DNA from: Planosporangium mesophilum
GTDB lineage: Bacteria > Actinomycetota > Actinomycetes > Mycobacteriales > Micromonosporaceae
DNA: 64,000 nucleotides
Direction of reading: 5' to 3'
Assembly: GCF_016863255.1 (NCBI RefSeq)
Contig: NZ_BOON01000039.1
Span: 1 to 64,000 of the forward strand
A program made the translations under genes and the position numbers. Each line of letters starts with the position of its first letter. The stretch's first letter is position 1. The notes under the pieces were generated by a model. The model was not told the origin of the DNA, did no database searches, and was given only the letters and a program-made list of their open reading frames with translations. Below are positions 1 through 8,391 of this stretch, one piece after another.

Positions 1-93
1 TGGCTGGCGGTGGTGACAGACACGGTGACCTCTTCGTGGCGACTGTTGATCCGGTTGCACCCCGGTCGACCTGCCGGTACGGCCGGGCAGGAG
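1..93 (+). CDS. possible C-terminal end of an upstream gene (partial)
   Basis: Reading frame 1 is open from the first base to a TAA at 91-93, giving about 30 residues that end ...RPAGTAGQE. Third positions are moderately GC-rich, as for a real gene here, but the piece is too short to assign to a family. It could be the tail of a flagellar or unrelated gene lying mostly outside the window, or chance. No stop-free alternative is clearly better. Inference only. Confidence 0.25.
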
Positions 94-176
94 TAACAGT
101 CGGTTGCCTGGGGTGTATGAACCGGTCACGAAGAGTTGCGATGTGGTTGCCGTGAGAACCGCCACGACGGGTTGTC

Positions 177-201
177 CTCAACTCTGCGGGAAGCTGCCGA
201 T
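177..201 (+). promoter_or_regulatory. candidate FliA/WhiG-type (sigma-28 family) promoter for the flagellar operon
   Basis: CTCAA at 177-181 is followed after 14 bases by GCCGAT at 196-201, resembling the sigma-28 family pattern (an upstream TAAA/CTCAA-like box, about 15 bases, then GCCGAT-A). It lies about 190 bases before flgN in the right orientation. A second GCCGAT at 226-231 has no convincing upstream box. The match is by eye and the class assignment is inferred from the flagellar context. The rest of 94-392 shows no gene I can support. Confidence 0.35.
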
Positions 202-392
202 CCCACCTGTTCCGATCGGCCGTAGCCGATGCCGGGGCGGTTCGTCGCCGACCGGTGGCGGGCCGGGTGCGAGAAAGTTGCCGCCACGCCGTCCCGATCC
301 CACGAAAGTCCTCAGGCCCCCGGCCAACCTGCCGACGTGTCGGGTACCAGGCGCGCTGAGAGGAGCGGGCCGACGGCGGAAGGGCGACGAGG

Positions 393-875
393 ATGGGCCT
401 GGCGGACCTGTCGAGCATCCTGTGGCGGGAGCGCGAGATGCTCGAACTGCTTCTCTTCAAGCTGGAAGAGGAGCAGCTGGTGCTTGCCGCGGGCCGCACT
501 CGCTGGCTGGCGCATGCGACCCGGGAGGTCGAGATGGTTCTCGACCAGATCCGCAGCACCGAGGTCCTGCGCGCGGCCGAGGTCGCGGCCATCGGCGTCG
601 AACTGGGCCTCGGGCCCAACCCGAGCCTCGCGCAGCTGTCCGACCTGGTCGAGGCGCCGTGGTCGGACCTGCTCCGGGACCACCGCAAGACCTTCCTGGC
701 GCTCACCGCCGAGATCAGCGCACTGGCCGAGGCCAATCGGGACCTGCTGACCACCGGCCAGCGCGCCGTCCGCGAGACCATGCTGGCCGTCGCCGGCTCG
801 GTCGAGACCTATGGCCGCCGCGGCGAGACCGTCGGGGCCGCGCCACGAGCCCGACTGATAGATGAGGCAATGTAG
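393..875 (+). CDS. flgN: flagellar export chaperone FlgN-like protein
   Basis: A 160-residue, largely helical protein (MGLADLSSILWREREMLELL...) rich in Leu, Glu and Arg. FlgN is the cytoplasmic chaperone that keeps the hook-filament junction proteins FlgK and FlgL soluble until export. Sequence conservation of this family is weak, so the call rests on size, helical character and position: the stop TAG (873-875) directly abuts the ATG of flgK, and flgL follows. The ATG at 393 follows a purine-rich GGGCGACGAGG stretch. It is the first gene of the run flgN-flgK-flgL-fliW-csrA. Confidence 0.8.
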   Translation: MGLADLSSILWREREMLELLLFKLEEEQLVLAAGRTRWLAHATREVEMVLDQIRSTEVLRAAEVAAIGVELGLGPNPSLAQLSDLVEAPWSDLLRDHRKTFLALTAEISALAEANRDLLTTGQRAVRETMLAVAGSVETYGRRGETVGAAPRARLIDEAM

Positions 876-2294
876 ATGAGTACCTTTTCCGGCCTGTCTG
901 GCGCCCTCAGCTCGCTGTACGCCCAGCGGCGCGGGATGGACGTCACCGGGCAGAACATCGCGAACGCGAACACCGAGGGGTACTCGCGGCAGCGCATCGA
1001 CATGCAGGCGGTGGGCGGCTCAGCGGTTCCCGCGATGTACTCGGTCTCCGACGGCACGAGCGGCGGCGTGACCGTCTCCGCCGTGGCGCGGGTACAGGAC
1101 ACGTTCCTGGAGACGCGCGGGCGGATCGAGCACGCGCAGAACAGCTACCTCGCAGACCAGAACCTCGTCTACACCAAGGTGCAGCAGGCGTTCGGTGCGC
1201 TGAGCACGACCGGCCTGCAGACGCAGATGTCCGAGATGTGGTCGTCCTGGCACGACCTCGCCAACCATCCGGGTGACGGGGCCACGCGCGCCCAGGTGCT
1301 CGCCCGCTCGGCGACGGTCGCCGACACCCTGCACATGACCCACGACGCGCTCGGTTCGCTGTTCACGACGAGCCGGGAGCAGCTGGACGCGATCGCCACG
1401 GACATCAACAGCACCGCGGCGCAGGTGGCTCAGCTCAACCAGGCGGTCGTCCGGGGTACCCAGGCCGGCCTCCCGGTCAACGAGCTCGCCGACCAGCGCG
1501 ACCGGCTGGTCATGCACCTGACGGAGCTGACCGGTGCGACCGCGCAGCTGCGCGAGAACGGCTCGCTGGACGTTACCCTCGGCGGGTCCGGTCTGGTCAA
1601 CGGCGACGTGGCGCGCCAGCTGACGGTGGGCGGCGCGCGCCGTCTCGAGGACGTGGCGGGCGCTCCGGTGACGCTGACCTGGACCGACAACAACGCGCAG
1701 GTGATCGTGCCGAGCGGCCAGGTCGCGTCGTCGCTGGAGGCGCTGAACAGCATCATCCCCGACTACTCCGCCCGGCTCGACGGCGTGGCGAAGACGCTCG
1801 CCGACACGGTCAACGCGCTGCACGTCGGGCCGCCCGCCGGCACCGCCCAGGCATACGACCGAAGCGGCGCAGCCGGCGGCGCGTTCTTCGGCGCGCCCAG
1901 CGGCGCCACGGTGACCGCCTCGAACATCAGCGTCCTGATCACCGACCCGAACAAGGTCGCGGCCTCCGGGACGACCGCCACCGGGGGAACGCTGGACGGC
2001 ACCAACGCCGACCTCATCGCGGGCATCGGCGTCTCCGTCGGCAGCCCGGACAAGGCGTTCCGCAACCTGGTTTCCAACCTCGGCGTCGCCGCCCAGCGGG
2101 CCGACCGGCGGGCGGCCGTGCAGGACACCCTCACCAAGGACGTGGACTCGTCCCGGCAGGCGCAGGCCGGCGTCAACCTCGACGAGGAGATGACCAACCT
2201 GATCGCGTACCAGCGGGCCTACCAGGCCGCGTCGAAGGTGATCAGCACGCTCGACTCCACGTTCGACTCACTCATCAACATGGTCCGAGGCTGA
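876..2294 (+). CDS. flgK: flagellar hook-associated protein 1 (FlgK)
   Basis: 472 residues. The N terminus has the flagellar rod/hook signature (MSTFSGLSGALSSLYAQR, then GQNIANANTEGYSRQR near residues 28-43). The C terminus has the typical axial-protein helix with NLDEEMTNLIAYQRAYQA and a final INMVRG. FlgK forms the first hook-filament junction ring and is exported by the flagellar type III apparatus. The middle (about 200-400) is Gly/Ala/Thr-rich and variable, as usual. It is shorter than the enterobacterial protein, which is common in Gram-positives. It starts immediately after the flgN stop, so translational coupling is likely. Confidence 0.95.
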   Translation: MSTFSGLSGALSSLYAQRRGMDVTGQNIANANTEGYSRQRIDMQAVGGSAVPAMYSVSDGTSGGVTVSAVARVQDTFLETRGRIEHAQNSYLADQNLVYTKVQQAFGALSTTGLQTQMSEMWSSWHDLANHPGDGATRAQVLARSATVADTLHMTHDALGSLFTTSREQLDAIATDINSTAAQVAQLNQAVVRGTQAGLPVNELADQRDRLVMHLTELTGATAQLRENGSLDVTLGGSGLVNGDVARQLTVGGARRLEDVAGAPVTLTWTDNNAQVIVPSGQVASSLEALNSIIPDYSARLDGVAKTLADTVNALHVGPPAGTAQAYDRSGAAGGAFFGAPSGATVTASNISVLITDPNKVAASGTTATGGTLDGTNADLIAGIGVSVGSPDKAFRNLVSNLGVAAQRADRRAAVQDTLTKDVDSSRQAQAGVNLDEEMTNLIAYQRAYQAASKVISTLDSTFDSLINMVRG

Positions 2295-2303
2295 AGGTAG
2301 ATC

Positions 2304-3194
2304 ATGACCGCGTACCGCGTCACCGAACGTTCCATCTCCACCAACATCCTCGTCGGGCTGCAGGGCAACCTGAAGCGACTGGGTGACATCCAGCAGCAGC
2401 TCGCCAGCGGTAAGCAGCTCTCGCAGCCGTCGGACTCGCCGACCGGCACCGTCGCCGCGCTGCAGTACCGCGGTGAGATCGCCACCACCAAGCAGTACTC
2501 GCGTAACGCCGACGACGCCCTGGGCTGGCTCGGCACGATCGACACCTCGGTGAGCAGCGTCATCTCACAGGTCCAGCGCACCCGCGAGCTGGTGCTGACC
2601 GGCATGTCCAACGGCGTCGGCGGGTCGTCGGACGCCCGCGCCGCGCTCGCCGCGGAGGTCGACCAGCTCCGCGCTTCGACGATCGGGATCGCCAACACCC
2701 GGTACCTCGACCGCCCGGTCTTCGGCGGCACCACCGCCGGCGGCACCGCGTTCAACTCGGCCGGCGCCTACGTCGGTGACACCGGCGTCGTTCAGCGCAC
2801 CATCGGCGACAACGCCAAGGTTTCGGTGGGCACGCCGGGGACGGACTTCTTCGGTACCGGCTCCAACCAGCTCTTCGCGGTGCTCTCGGACATCTCCACG
2901 CACCTCACCACCAATCCCAGCGCACTCAGCACCGACCTGGACCGGCTCGACAAGGCGATGCAGACACTGCAGACGGCCCAGTCCACGGTGGGGGCCCGAT
3001 ACAACCAGGTGACGCAGATGCAGCAGGCCGCAAACAATCGGATCGACGACCTGACGGCTCAGCTGTCGGACGTCGAGGACATCGACCTGCCCAAGACGAT
3101 CAGCGACATGGCCCTGCAACAGGCCGCCTACCAGGCCGCGCTCGGTGCCGCCGCCAAGGTCGTCCAGCCGTCCCTCGTTGACTTCCTGCGATAA
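2304..3194 (+). CDS. flgL: flagellar hook-associated protein 3 (FlgL)
   Basis: 296 residues. It shows the flagellin-like N-terminal helix of FlgL (MTAYRVTERSISTN...LQGNLKRL, then QQQLASGKQLSQPSDSP) and a C-terminal coiled-coil half ending PKTISDMALQQAAYQAAL. FlgL is the second hook-filament junction protein, positioned between FlgK and flagellin. It starts at ATG 2304, nine bases after flgK, with GAAGGTAG upstream as ribosome site. It is in the same operon as flgK and the chaperone flgN. Confidence 0.95.
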   Translation: MTAYRVTERSISTNILVGLQGNLKRLGDIQQQLASGKQLSQPSDSPTGTVAALQYRGEIATTKQYSRNADDALGWLGTIDTSVSSVISQVQRTRELVLTGMSNGVGGSSDARAALAAEVDQLRASTIGIANTRYLDRPVFGGTTAGGTAFNSAGAYVGDTGVVQRTIGDNAKVSVGTPGTDFFGTGSNQLFAVLSDISTHLTTNPSALSTDLDRLDKAMQTLQTAQSTVGARYNQVTQMQQAANNRIDDLTAQLSDVEDIDLPKTISDMALQQAAYQAALGAAAKVVQPSLVDFLR

Positions 3195-3212
3195 CGCGAC
3201 CAGAGGAGACTC

Positions 3213-3641
3213 ATGACCGCTCAAGTACTCGACGTCATCGCCCCCGTCGACGCCGCCGAACCGCCCGTTCTCGAGTTCGTCACCCCGCTGCCCGGCTTCC
3301 CGGACGAGCACCGCTTCGTCCTGGTCGCGGTGGACGACGCCGGGATGCTGTACTCGCTCAGGTCGGTGGACCGCCCGGAGCTGCGGTTTCTCGTGGCGCC
3401 ACCGGCTCCGTTCTTCCCGGACTACTCGGTCGACGTCGACGATGCGTCGCTGGCGAAGCTCGGCTGGCCCGACCCGGAGGAGTTGCTGGTCCTGCTGGTG
3501 ATCAACGCCGGCGACCGCCCCGGTGACGCCAGCGCCAACCTGATGGCGCCGATCGTGGTCGACCAGCGCAGCCTCCGCGCCGTGCAGGTGATCCTCGGCC
3601 GTACGGGACTTCCCGTGCGCGCGCCACTCTTTATCGGATAA
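3213..3641 (+). CDS. fliW: flagellar assembly factor FliW
   Basis: 142 residues matching FliW: an N-terminal LEFVTPLPGFPDEHRFVLV stretch, a central region with FFPDYSVDVDD, and a C-terminal NLMAPIVVD...RAVQVIL block. In the family, FliW binds CsrA and blocks its mRNA binding; flagellin displaces FliW, so flagellin translation is tied to export. The AGAGGAGA ribosome site lies just before ATG 3213. csrA follows 51 bases downstream, the classic FliW-CsrA pairing, which strengthens both calls. Confidence 0.93.
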   Translation: MTAQVLDVIAPVDAAEPPVLEFVTPLPGFPDEHRFVLVAVDDAGMLYSLRSVDRPELRFLVAPPAPFFPDYSVDVDDASLAKLGWPDPEELLVLLVINAGDRPGDASANLMAPIVVDQRSLRAVQVILGRTGLPVRAPLFIG

Positions 3642-3692
3642 ATCGGGTATTGTGCTCTCACCGGGCCTACCGGTCATCTGAAGGAGGAGCGT

Positions 3693-3956
3693 GTGCTCGT
3701 TCTGACCCGCCGTCCCGGTGAGAGCGTCATGATCGGCGACGACGTCGTCATCACCGTCCTCGACGTGCGGGGCGACGTCGTACGCCTCGGCATCAAGGCA
3801 CCGCGCAGCGTCCAGGTGCACCGCGAAGAGGTGTACCTGGAACTGCAGAAGGTGAACCAGGAGGCGGCGTCGCCCAGCGACGTCGCCGTGGAGGCGCTCA
3901 GCCGGATGCTCAGACCCGACGGTGAGAAGCCGCCGGCGTCGGGCGACGGTTCCTAG
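3693..3956 (+). CDS. csrA: carbon storage regulator CsrA, translational regulator
   Basis: 87 residues starting at GTG 3693, placed by a strong AAGGAGGAG ribosome site at 3681-3689. It begins MLVLTRRPGESVMIGDDVVI, and the RNA-binding strand region ...APRSVQVHREEVY is intact. The C-terminal tail of about 25 residues (ending KPPASGDGS) is longer than in the minimal 61-residue Escherichia coli protein. CsrA represses translation by binding GGA motifs in leader RNAs; beside FliW its likely target is flagellin mRNA. Its last 47 bases overlap the 3' end of the convergent gene ending at 3910. Confidence 0.95.
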   Translation: MLVLTRRPGESVMIGDDVVITVLDVRGDVVRLGIKAPRSVQVHREEVYLELQKVNQEAASPSDVAVEALSRMLRPDGEKPPASGDGS

Positions 3957-5103
3957 GCGGGAGCGGCGGGTGGACGCCGGTGGCCGGTGCCAGCCCGCTC
4001 CTGCCCTCCGCAGCCGGATTGCCGGCCGGGCCGTGGTCCGCAGGCGCGTCGACGGCCGGGCCGCCCAACTGCGCGGACAACCAGTCGAGCGCCGCCGGCG
4101 TCATCGCCTTCCAGGCCGCGCCCGTGTGGCCGCCGTCGGGTACCACCGCGGTGGTCAGCTTCAGCGGTGACCGCGCCGCCGCCGCCATCGCCTGGAGTTG
4201 GGCGAAGCCCTTCACGTCGTCGCGGGCGCAGGCGAGGTACAGCGCGAGCGCTGGTACCGGCAGGTTCTCGATCCGCCACAACGGGCTGTTCTCATCCCGC
4301 AGGCGGCTGTCGCCCCGGTACAGGTCCCCGGTCGTACCGTCGGTGATGGCGGTGAAGTAGCCGGCCATGCTGACCGCCGCCGCGTACCGGTCGGGGTGGC
4401 GCAGCGCCAGGTTTGCCGCGCAGAACCCGCCGGTCGAGAAGCCGATCAGGCCCCAGCCGGCCCTGTCGGTACGGACCCGGAAATGCGCGCCGATGTAGTC
4501 CTGCACGTCCAGGCTCAGGTACGTGGCGAACTGCGCCCCGCCGGCCGCGTCCACGCACTCGCTGTCCCGGGTGGGGCTGGCGTGCTGTACCGGGAAGACG
4601 ACGACGGTGGGCGGCATCCGTCCGGCCTTGATCTCCCGCTCCACGACCTCGCGCGGATCGGCCACGTCGAACCAGGTCTGCGGGGTACCCGGGAAGCCGG
4701 CGAACGCCTCGAGTACCGGCAGCCGCGCGGTCGACGAGTCGTACGAGGGTGGCAGGTACACGTACGCGGGCAGTTCGATGCCGCTGCGGCGGCCGGTGAT
4801 CGTCACCGTCACCAGCCGGCCGGCCGACGAACCGCCACCCGCGGTTTCGAAGACCGGCTGGGGGTCGGCAGGCGCGCGGTTGTCCCCGGCGAACTGCCCC
4901 CATGCGGTGTACATGTGCAGCTTGCGGTTGACCGCCACCCCCGCCACGGAGAACGCCGTCACCACACAGCACAGCAGCGCGAGGAACCGGGTCGGCCAGC
5001 GCCACCAGCCGCGCGCCCGCTCCCATCCCAACCCGGTCGCGACGGCGAGGGTGACGGCGAGAACGACCGTCGTCACCTGCAGGGACAGGCTGGTCGGGCT
5101 CAT
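3910..5103 (-). CDS. membrane-anchored esterase (esterase D / mycolyltransferase-like alpha/beta hydrolase)
   Basis: 397 residues. Two hydrophobic segments (about 10-25 and 38-55) anchor an extracellular alpha/beta hydrolase domain (about 90-345). The nucleophile elbow is GLIGFSTGGF, a G-x-S-x-G with serine intact. A late DGGHTGAAW supplies the likely catalytic His, and ARDDVKG probably the acidic residue. The fold resembles the PF00756 family (esterase D, antigen 85-like), which transfers or hydrolyses acyl groups; the substrate here is unknown. The start ATG overlaps the stop of the upstream paralogue (ATGA, 5100-5103), so the two are co-translated. The Pro/Ala-rich tail (about 350-397) runs into csrA on the other strand. 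Confidence 0.75.
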   Translation of the reverse strand: MSPTSLSLQVTTVVLAVTLAVATGLGWERARGWWRWPTRFLALLCCVVTAFSVAGVAVNRKLHMYTAWGQFAGDNRAPADPQPVFETAGGGSSAGRLVTVTITGRRSGIELPAYVYLPPSYDSSTARLPVLEAFAGFPGTPQTWFDVADPREVVEREIKAGRMPPTVVVFPVQHASPTRDSECVDAAGGAQFATYLSLDVQDYIGAHFRVRTDRAGWGLIGFSTGGFCAANLALRHPDRYAAAVSMAGYFTAITDGTTGDLYRGDSRLRDENSPLWRIENLPVPALALYLACARDDVKGFAQLQAMAAAARSPLKLTTAVVPDGGHTGAAWKAMTPAALDWLSAQLGGPAVDAPADHGPAGNPAAEGRSGLAPATGVHPPLPPRNRRPTPAASHRRV

Positions 5104-6053
5104 CGGGCACCTCCGGGGACCGGTGCGGTCGGATCGACCAGGGGCGGCGCGAGCGGCGGCGGGGTGTGCTGGCCGACCCAGCGCAGCGCGGCCGTCAGCC
5201 GGGTGGTGGCGTGAGGGGCGGCGGTGGAGACCAGCCCGGCCCCGGGCGGTGCCGCCGCGACGACGACCACGTTCAGGCCGACCGGCAGGTGCCGGACGCG
5301 ATCGAGGAGCGGACCGGCCGGTCCGCGGTCACCGTCGTTGACCAGGGCGGCCGTCTGGTACCTCGGCGCGCGCAGCAGATCCAGCGCGAGCGGCTGGGCC
5401 GGGCCCACCCCGGTCACCGCCCAGTTGCCGGGCTGGACCCGCAGGTCGCGGTCGAGCTGTTCGGGCAGGGACGTCGAGAGTACGGGCAGCGCGCCGGCCG
5501 GGTCGTCCAGCCGGACGAACACCACGACGGCGGACCCGCCGGACCGGGCGGTCTGCAGTACCCGGTGGTCGTCCCAGCCCGCCGCCGGTGGCCCGGCGTG
5601 CCGCGGCGCGACCACCACGATGACCGGGAACCGGGCCGCGCTGTCGCGGAAGTACGCCGCCGGCACAGCGACGACCGGCGGGGTCGGTAACCGCCAGTCG
5701 GGCGCCTGGGCCGGCTTCCAGGCGAACGCCAGGCCGTTGTCGTGGCCCTGGGTGGCCTGGCCGTGCAGCCACTCCTCGAGCCCGGCGCTGGGCGCCGTGG
5801 CGGTCTTCTCGACGGTGCGGACGCCGCCCACGAGTACCGACCAGGAGGGGTAGATCTCGAGGGCCCGGTTGGCGCCGATCGCGACGGTGGTGACGGCCAC
5901 GGCCTCGGTGAGCAGCAGCGCGAGCGGGCGCAGGACCGCCCGGACGACCAGCCGGTGCCGCCCGAACCGCCACCACAGCAGACCGGTCGCCACGCCGAGG
6001 AGCAGCGTCAGGACGACGCCGGTGACCAGCAGCGGCAAGCCGGTGAGCGCCAC
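5100..6053 (-). CDS. membrane-anchored esterase-like protein lacking the catalytic serine
   Basis: 317 residues from GTG 6053. It shares the architecture of its downstream neighbour: hydrophobic segments near 8-27 and 40-58, then a hydrolase-like domain. Where the neighbour reads WGLIGFSTGGF, this protein reads WAVTGVGPAQP, so the nucleophile Ser is Gly and the second elbow Gly is also gone. A C-terminal catalytic His is not obvious. It is therefore probably non-catalytic, perhaps a partner or scaffold for the active paralogue to which it is translationally coupled. It lies 152 bases beyond the last pilus gene on the same strand; whether it shares that transcript is inferred. Confidence 0.7.
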   Translation of the reverse strand: MALTGLPLLVTGVVLTLLLGVATGLLWWRFGRHRLVVRAVLRPLALLLTEAVAVTTVAIGANRALEIYPSWSVLVGGVRTVEKTATAPSAGLEEWLHGQATQGHDNGLAFAWKPAQAPDWRLPTPPVVAVPAAYFRDSAARFPVIVVVAPRHAGPPAAGWDDHRVLQTARSGGSAVVVFVRLDDPAGALPVLSTSLPEQLDRDLRVQPGNWAVTGVGPAQPLALDLLRAPRYQTAALVNDGDRGPAGPLLDRVRHLPVGLNVVVVAAAPPGAGLVSTAAPHATTRLTAALRWVGQHTPPPLAPPLVDPTAPVPGGAR

Positions 6054-6205
6054 GTCCGCGATTTCCCTTCCCGATGCACGGTCCGAAGGCCCAGGGTACG
6101 ACCGAGGGGCGGCCTAGCCTCGTGCGGTCGGTCACCCGTTGGGGGCGGACCTCCCTGGCCGAACGGCTCTCTTCGTGGTCGTGGAAAACTTTTCGGCGTT
6201 CGGCC

Positions 6206-7225
6206 CTACCGCTCGCGGATGTCCCGGAAGGGGCGGCCGTCGGGCGGTGCGTGCCAGCCCAGGGACACGCCGCCACAGGCACCGACGCTGAGGACGACGA
6301 GGCTGCCGGCCAGGTCGAAGCAGAGCCCGGTGGGTCTCAGCCCATTTGTGACGCCCTCGAAGGCGCCCTTGTCGTTGAGCGTCCACTGCTGCCCGGGGCC
6401 CGGCGGCGAGGTACACGGTTGGAAGGTGACGTTGCTTCCCGCCTGGCCGGCCGTCAGGCACATGCCGGGCGAGCCGTCCAGTCTGATGGTGAGGTCCTCG
6501 TTGTACGAGAACGTCTGCCTGGCGTTGCCCGCGGCGCAGTTTGCCATTCGCAACAGAGCACCGGGCCCCGGGGCGTTGGATGGGGCAGCCATGCACTGGG
6601 CGTTGTTGAGGACGCTGACATCGATCAGGCCACCGGAGTCGCTGTTCCGGTGAGGCGTCTCGAACATGTACGTGGCCTCCAGGGTCCGGCTGCGGCCCTG
6701 GTCGGTCCCTTGCGACTTGACCAGCGCGTAGGCGACGGAGACGGAGCTGTCCCTGGTCTTGCACCAGTCGTTCTGCTGGATCCAGGCGTCGTCGTGCCGC
6801 CGCGGATCGTCGGGGAGGTAGCGGATGGTCGCGCTGTAGGTGGCCGTGCTCCCGGGCCCCACGCTGCCCGAGACGGGGGAGCAGGGCAGCCCGTTGGGCT
6901 TGTTGAAGACCACGAGGTCGATGCCGATGCCGAGCAGGCCGACACCGATGAGGCTGCACCCGCCGACCGTGATGAGGCCGAGCAGGTTGATGATGGGCTT
7001 GCACTCGGTACGCTCGGGGACGTCGCGGATCTGCCCGAGCGCGGCCTGCAGGCCGGCGTGGGCCGCGTTGAGCGCGTTGACCCGCCGGGTGTCGAACCGG
7101 GTGGCGTTGACCTGGGTGACCACCATCGGCAGCAGCAGAGCGGCCAGCGACACCCCGACCAGTGTCAACAGCAGGGCCATGGGGAGCGAGCCCCGGTCAT
7201 CGCCCCGCCGGAATCGGATCCTCAT
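6206..7225 (-). CDS. PilX-like pilin-related protein with C-terminal ricin-type beta-trefoil
   Basis: 339 residues. The N terminus has a short basic stretch ending DDRGSLPM and one hydrophobic segment (about 13-38), as in PilX/minor pilin-like proteins, but without a canonical GFTLIE motif. Residues about 205-325 contain three similar lobes. Each has a Cys-hydrophobic start (QCMAAP, MCLTAG, LCFDLA), a second Cys about 15-22 residues later, and an aromatic close (RQTFSY, GQQWTL, SLGWHA), the plan of a ricin-B trefoil. Ricin-B folds generally bind sugars. The start lies 1 base after the previous prepilin stop. It is the last gene of the core pilus run and a candidate surface adhesin; the function is inferred. 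Confidence 0.7.
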   Translation of the reverse strand: MRIRFRRGDDRGSLPMALLLTLVGVSLAALLLPMVVTQVNATRFDTRRVNALNAAHAGLQAALGQIRDVPERTECKPIINLLGLITVGGCSLIGVGLLGIGIDLVVFNKPNGLPCSPVSGSVGPGSTATYSATIRYLPDDPRRHDDAWIQQNDWCKTRDSSVSVAYALVKSQGTDQGRSRTLEATYMFETPHRNSDSGGLIDVSVLNNAQCMAAPSNAPGPGALLRMANCAAGNARQTFSYNEDLTIRLDGSPGMCLTAGQAGSNVTFQPCTSPPGPGQQWTLNDKGAFEGVTNGLRPTGLCFDLAGSLVVLSVGACGGVSLGWHAPPDGRPFRDIRER

Positions 7226-7226
7226 G

Positions 7227-7826
7227 TCACGGCCTCCCCTCGCCGCATACGTCCTCCGGATGCGGGGTCACGGTGTTCACCGCGGTGAACGTGATGTCCG
7301 ACTCCGTCTTCTTGCCCCCCTGGCTGGCCACGAGGCGTAGCCGCAGGCGGTCGTACGGGGAGCCGGAGATCGGATCCAACGCGAACGGCGGCTGGTTGGC
7401 GTCCGCGCCCACCCCCGACGCGATCGGGCGCCACGTGGTCGCCTGGGCCGGCGACTCCTGCGGCCAGGTACGCATCTGGAGCTGCTGCGCCGCCGTGTTC
7501 AGGCGCAACTGGGTACAGGTCCGGCTGCCCGGACTCGTGGTCAGGTACTCGACGTAGTAACCGGCGCCGGTCGACCCCGGCCTGCTGATGGCGGTCGCGT
7601 ACCGGATCTCGTCGTCCAGCCGGATGAAGACGGTGTTGAGCTGGGACGCGGCCGTGGACAGCGACTCGGTGTGGTTGGCCGAGCGGTACAGCTGCACGAT
7701 ACCGACGGTGAAGATGGCCATCAGAAACGACATGATCGACATCGAGACGACGACCTCGATCAGCGTGATGCCGCTGTCGTCCGTCCCGCGATATCCGGCG
7801 GTCCCACGACCGCGCCGGCCGGTCAC
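7227..7826 (-). CDS. PilW/PilJ-like minor type IV prepilin
   Basis: 199 residues from GTG 7826, chosen because it overlaps the preceding stop as GTGA (7823-7826); a longer upstream reading is just the end of the previous gene. The prepilin motif is DDSGITLIEVVVSMSIM, with cleavage expected after the Gly and Glu at position +5 intact, followed by a hydrophobic helix. The remainder is a beta-rich globular head. Minor pilins initiate pilus assembly and may sit at the tip. It is processed by the prepilin peptidase encoded at 10705-11493. Confidence 0.82.
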   Translation of the reverse strand: MTGRRGRGTAGYRGTDDSGITLIEVVVSMSIMSFLMAIFTVGIVQLYRSANHTESLSTAASQLNTVFIRLDDEIRYATAISRPGSTGAGYYVEYLTTSPGSRTCTQLRLNTAAQQLQMRTWPQESPAQATTWRPIASGVGADANQPPFALDPISGSPYDRLRLRLVASQGGKKTESDITFTAVNTVTPHPEDVCGEGRP

Positions 7827-8389
7827 GGCGTCCCCGGGTAGAGAGGCTCCCCGGCCGCGGTGCTGACCAGCGTCGCCGTGGTGTACGAGCACTCGCGGCC
7901 CTTGCAGTGGCTGTCAGCCCACGTCACGGCGATGATGGCGCGGAAGAACTCGACCTCGTCGGTCGAGTTGTTGCCGCAGGTGCCGTTGTTCGCGGCCTGC
8001 CAGCATTTCATCAGGTACCAGTACCGCTGGTACGTGACGCCGTTGACCTGCGGCGAGTCCGAGAGCGGCAACAGGCGCGGCTTGGTGTTCGTCGGGGCGT
8101 CCCACCTCCGATTGAGGGGCAGGGTGAGTCCGGCGTTCGGATTGCTGCACGTGGTGGCGGTGCACTGGCCGCGACCGTTCCCCAGTTCGTTGCCCTTGAT
8201 GGCGCGTACCCGCTCGCTGCCGTCGGCGGCGAGCTGGACCGCGACCTGCATCGCGCGCTGTTGGTTGGTGACCGCGGTGGTCCTGATGAAGAACGCGGTC
8301 AGCGCCGTCATCACGACGCTGAGTACCGCGACCGACACCATCACCTCGATCAGGGTGAAGCCCTCCTCCCTGAGGGGACGGCGCGTCAC
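7823..8389 (-). CDS. PilV-like minor type IV prepilin
   Basis: 188 residues with the prepilin leader MTRRPLREEG followed by FTLIEVMVSVAVLS, a textbook peptidase site with Glu at +5. The C-terminal head contains six Cys residues (C-TATTC, MKCW, GTCG, SHCKGREC), suggesting disulfides in an extracellular domain. It starts two bases after the pilO stop and overlaps the next prepilin by four bases, so the minor-pilin genes form a translationally coupled set. It is probably a minor pilin of the envelope-spanning pilus. Confidence 0.85.
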   Translation of the reverse strand: MTRRPLREEGFTLIEVMVSVAVLSVVMTALTAFFIRTTAVTNQQRAMQVAVQLAADGSERVRAIKGNELGNGRGQCTATTCSNPNAGLTLPLNRRWDAPTNTKPRLLPLSDSPQVNGVTYQRYWYLMKCWQAANNGTCGNNSTDEVEFFRAIIAVTWADSHCKGRECSYTTATLVSTAAGEPLYPGTP

Positions 8390-8391
8390 GA

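Noticed and set aside
5100-6053. Pseudogene status for the serine-less esterase
   Set aside because: The frame is intact, third positions are GC-rich and it is translationally coupled to the next gene, so it looks maintained.
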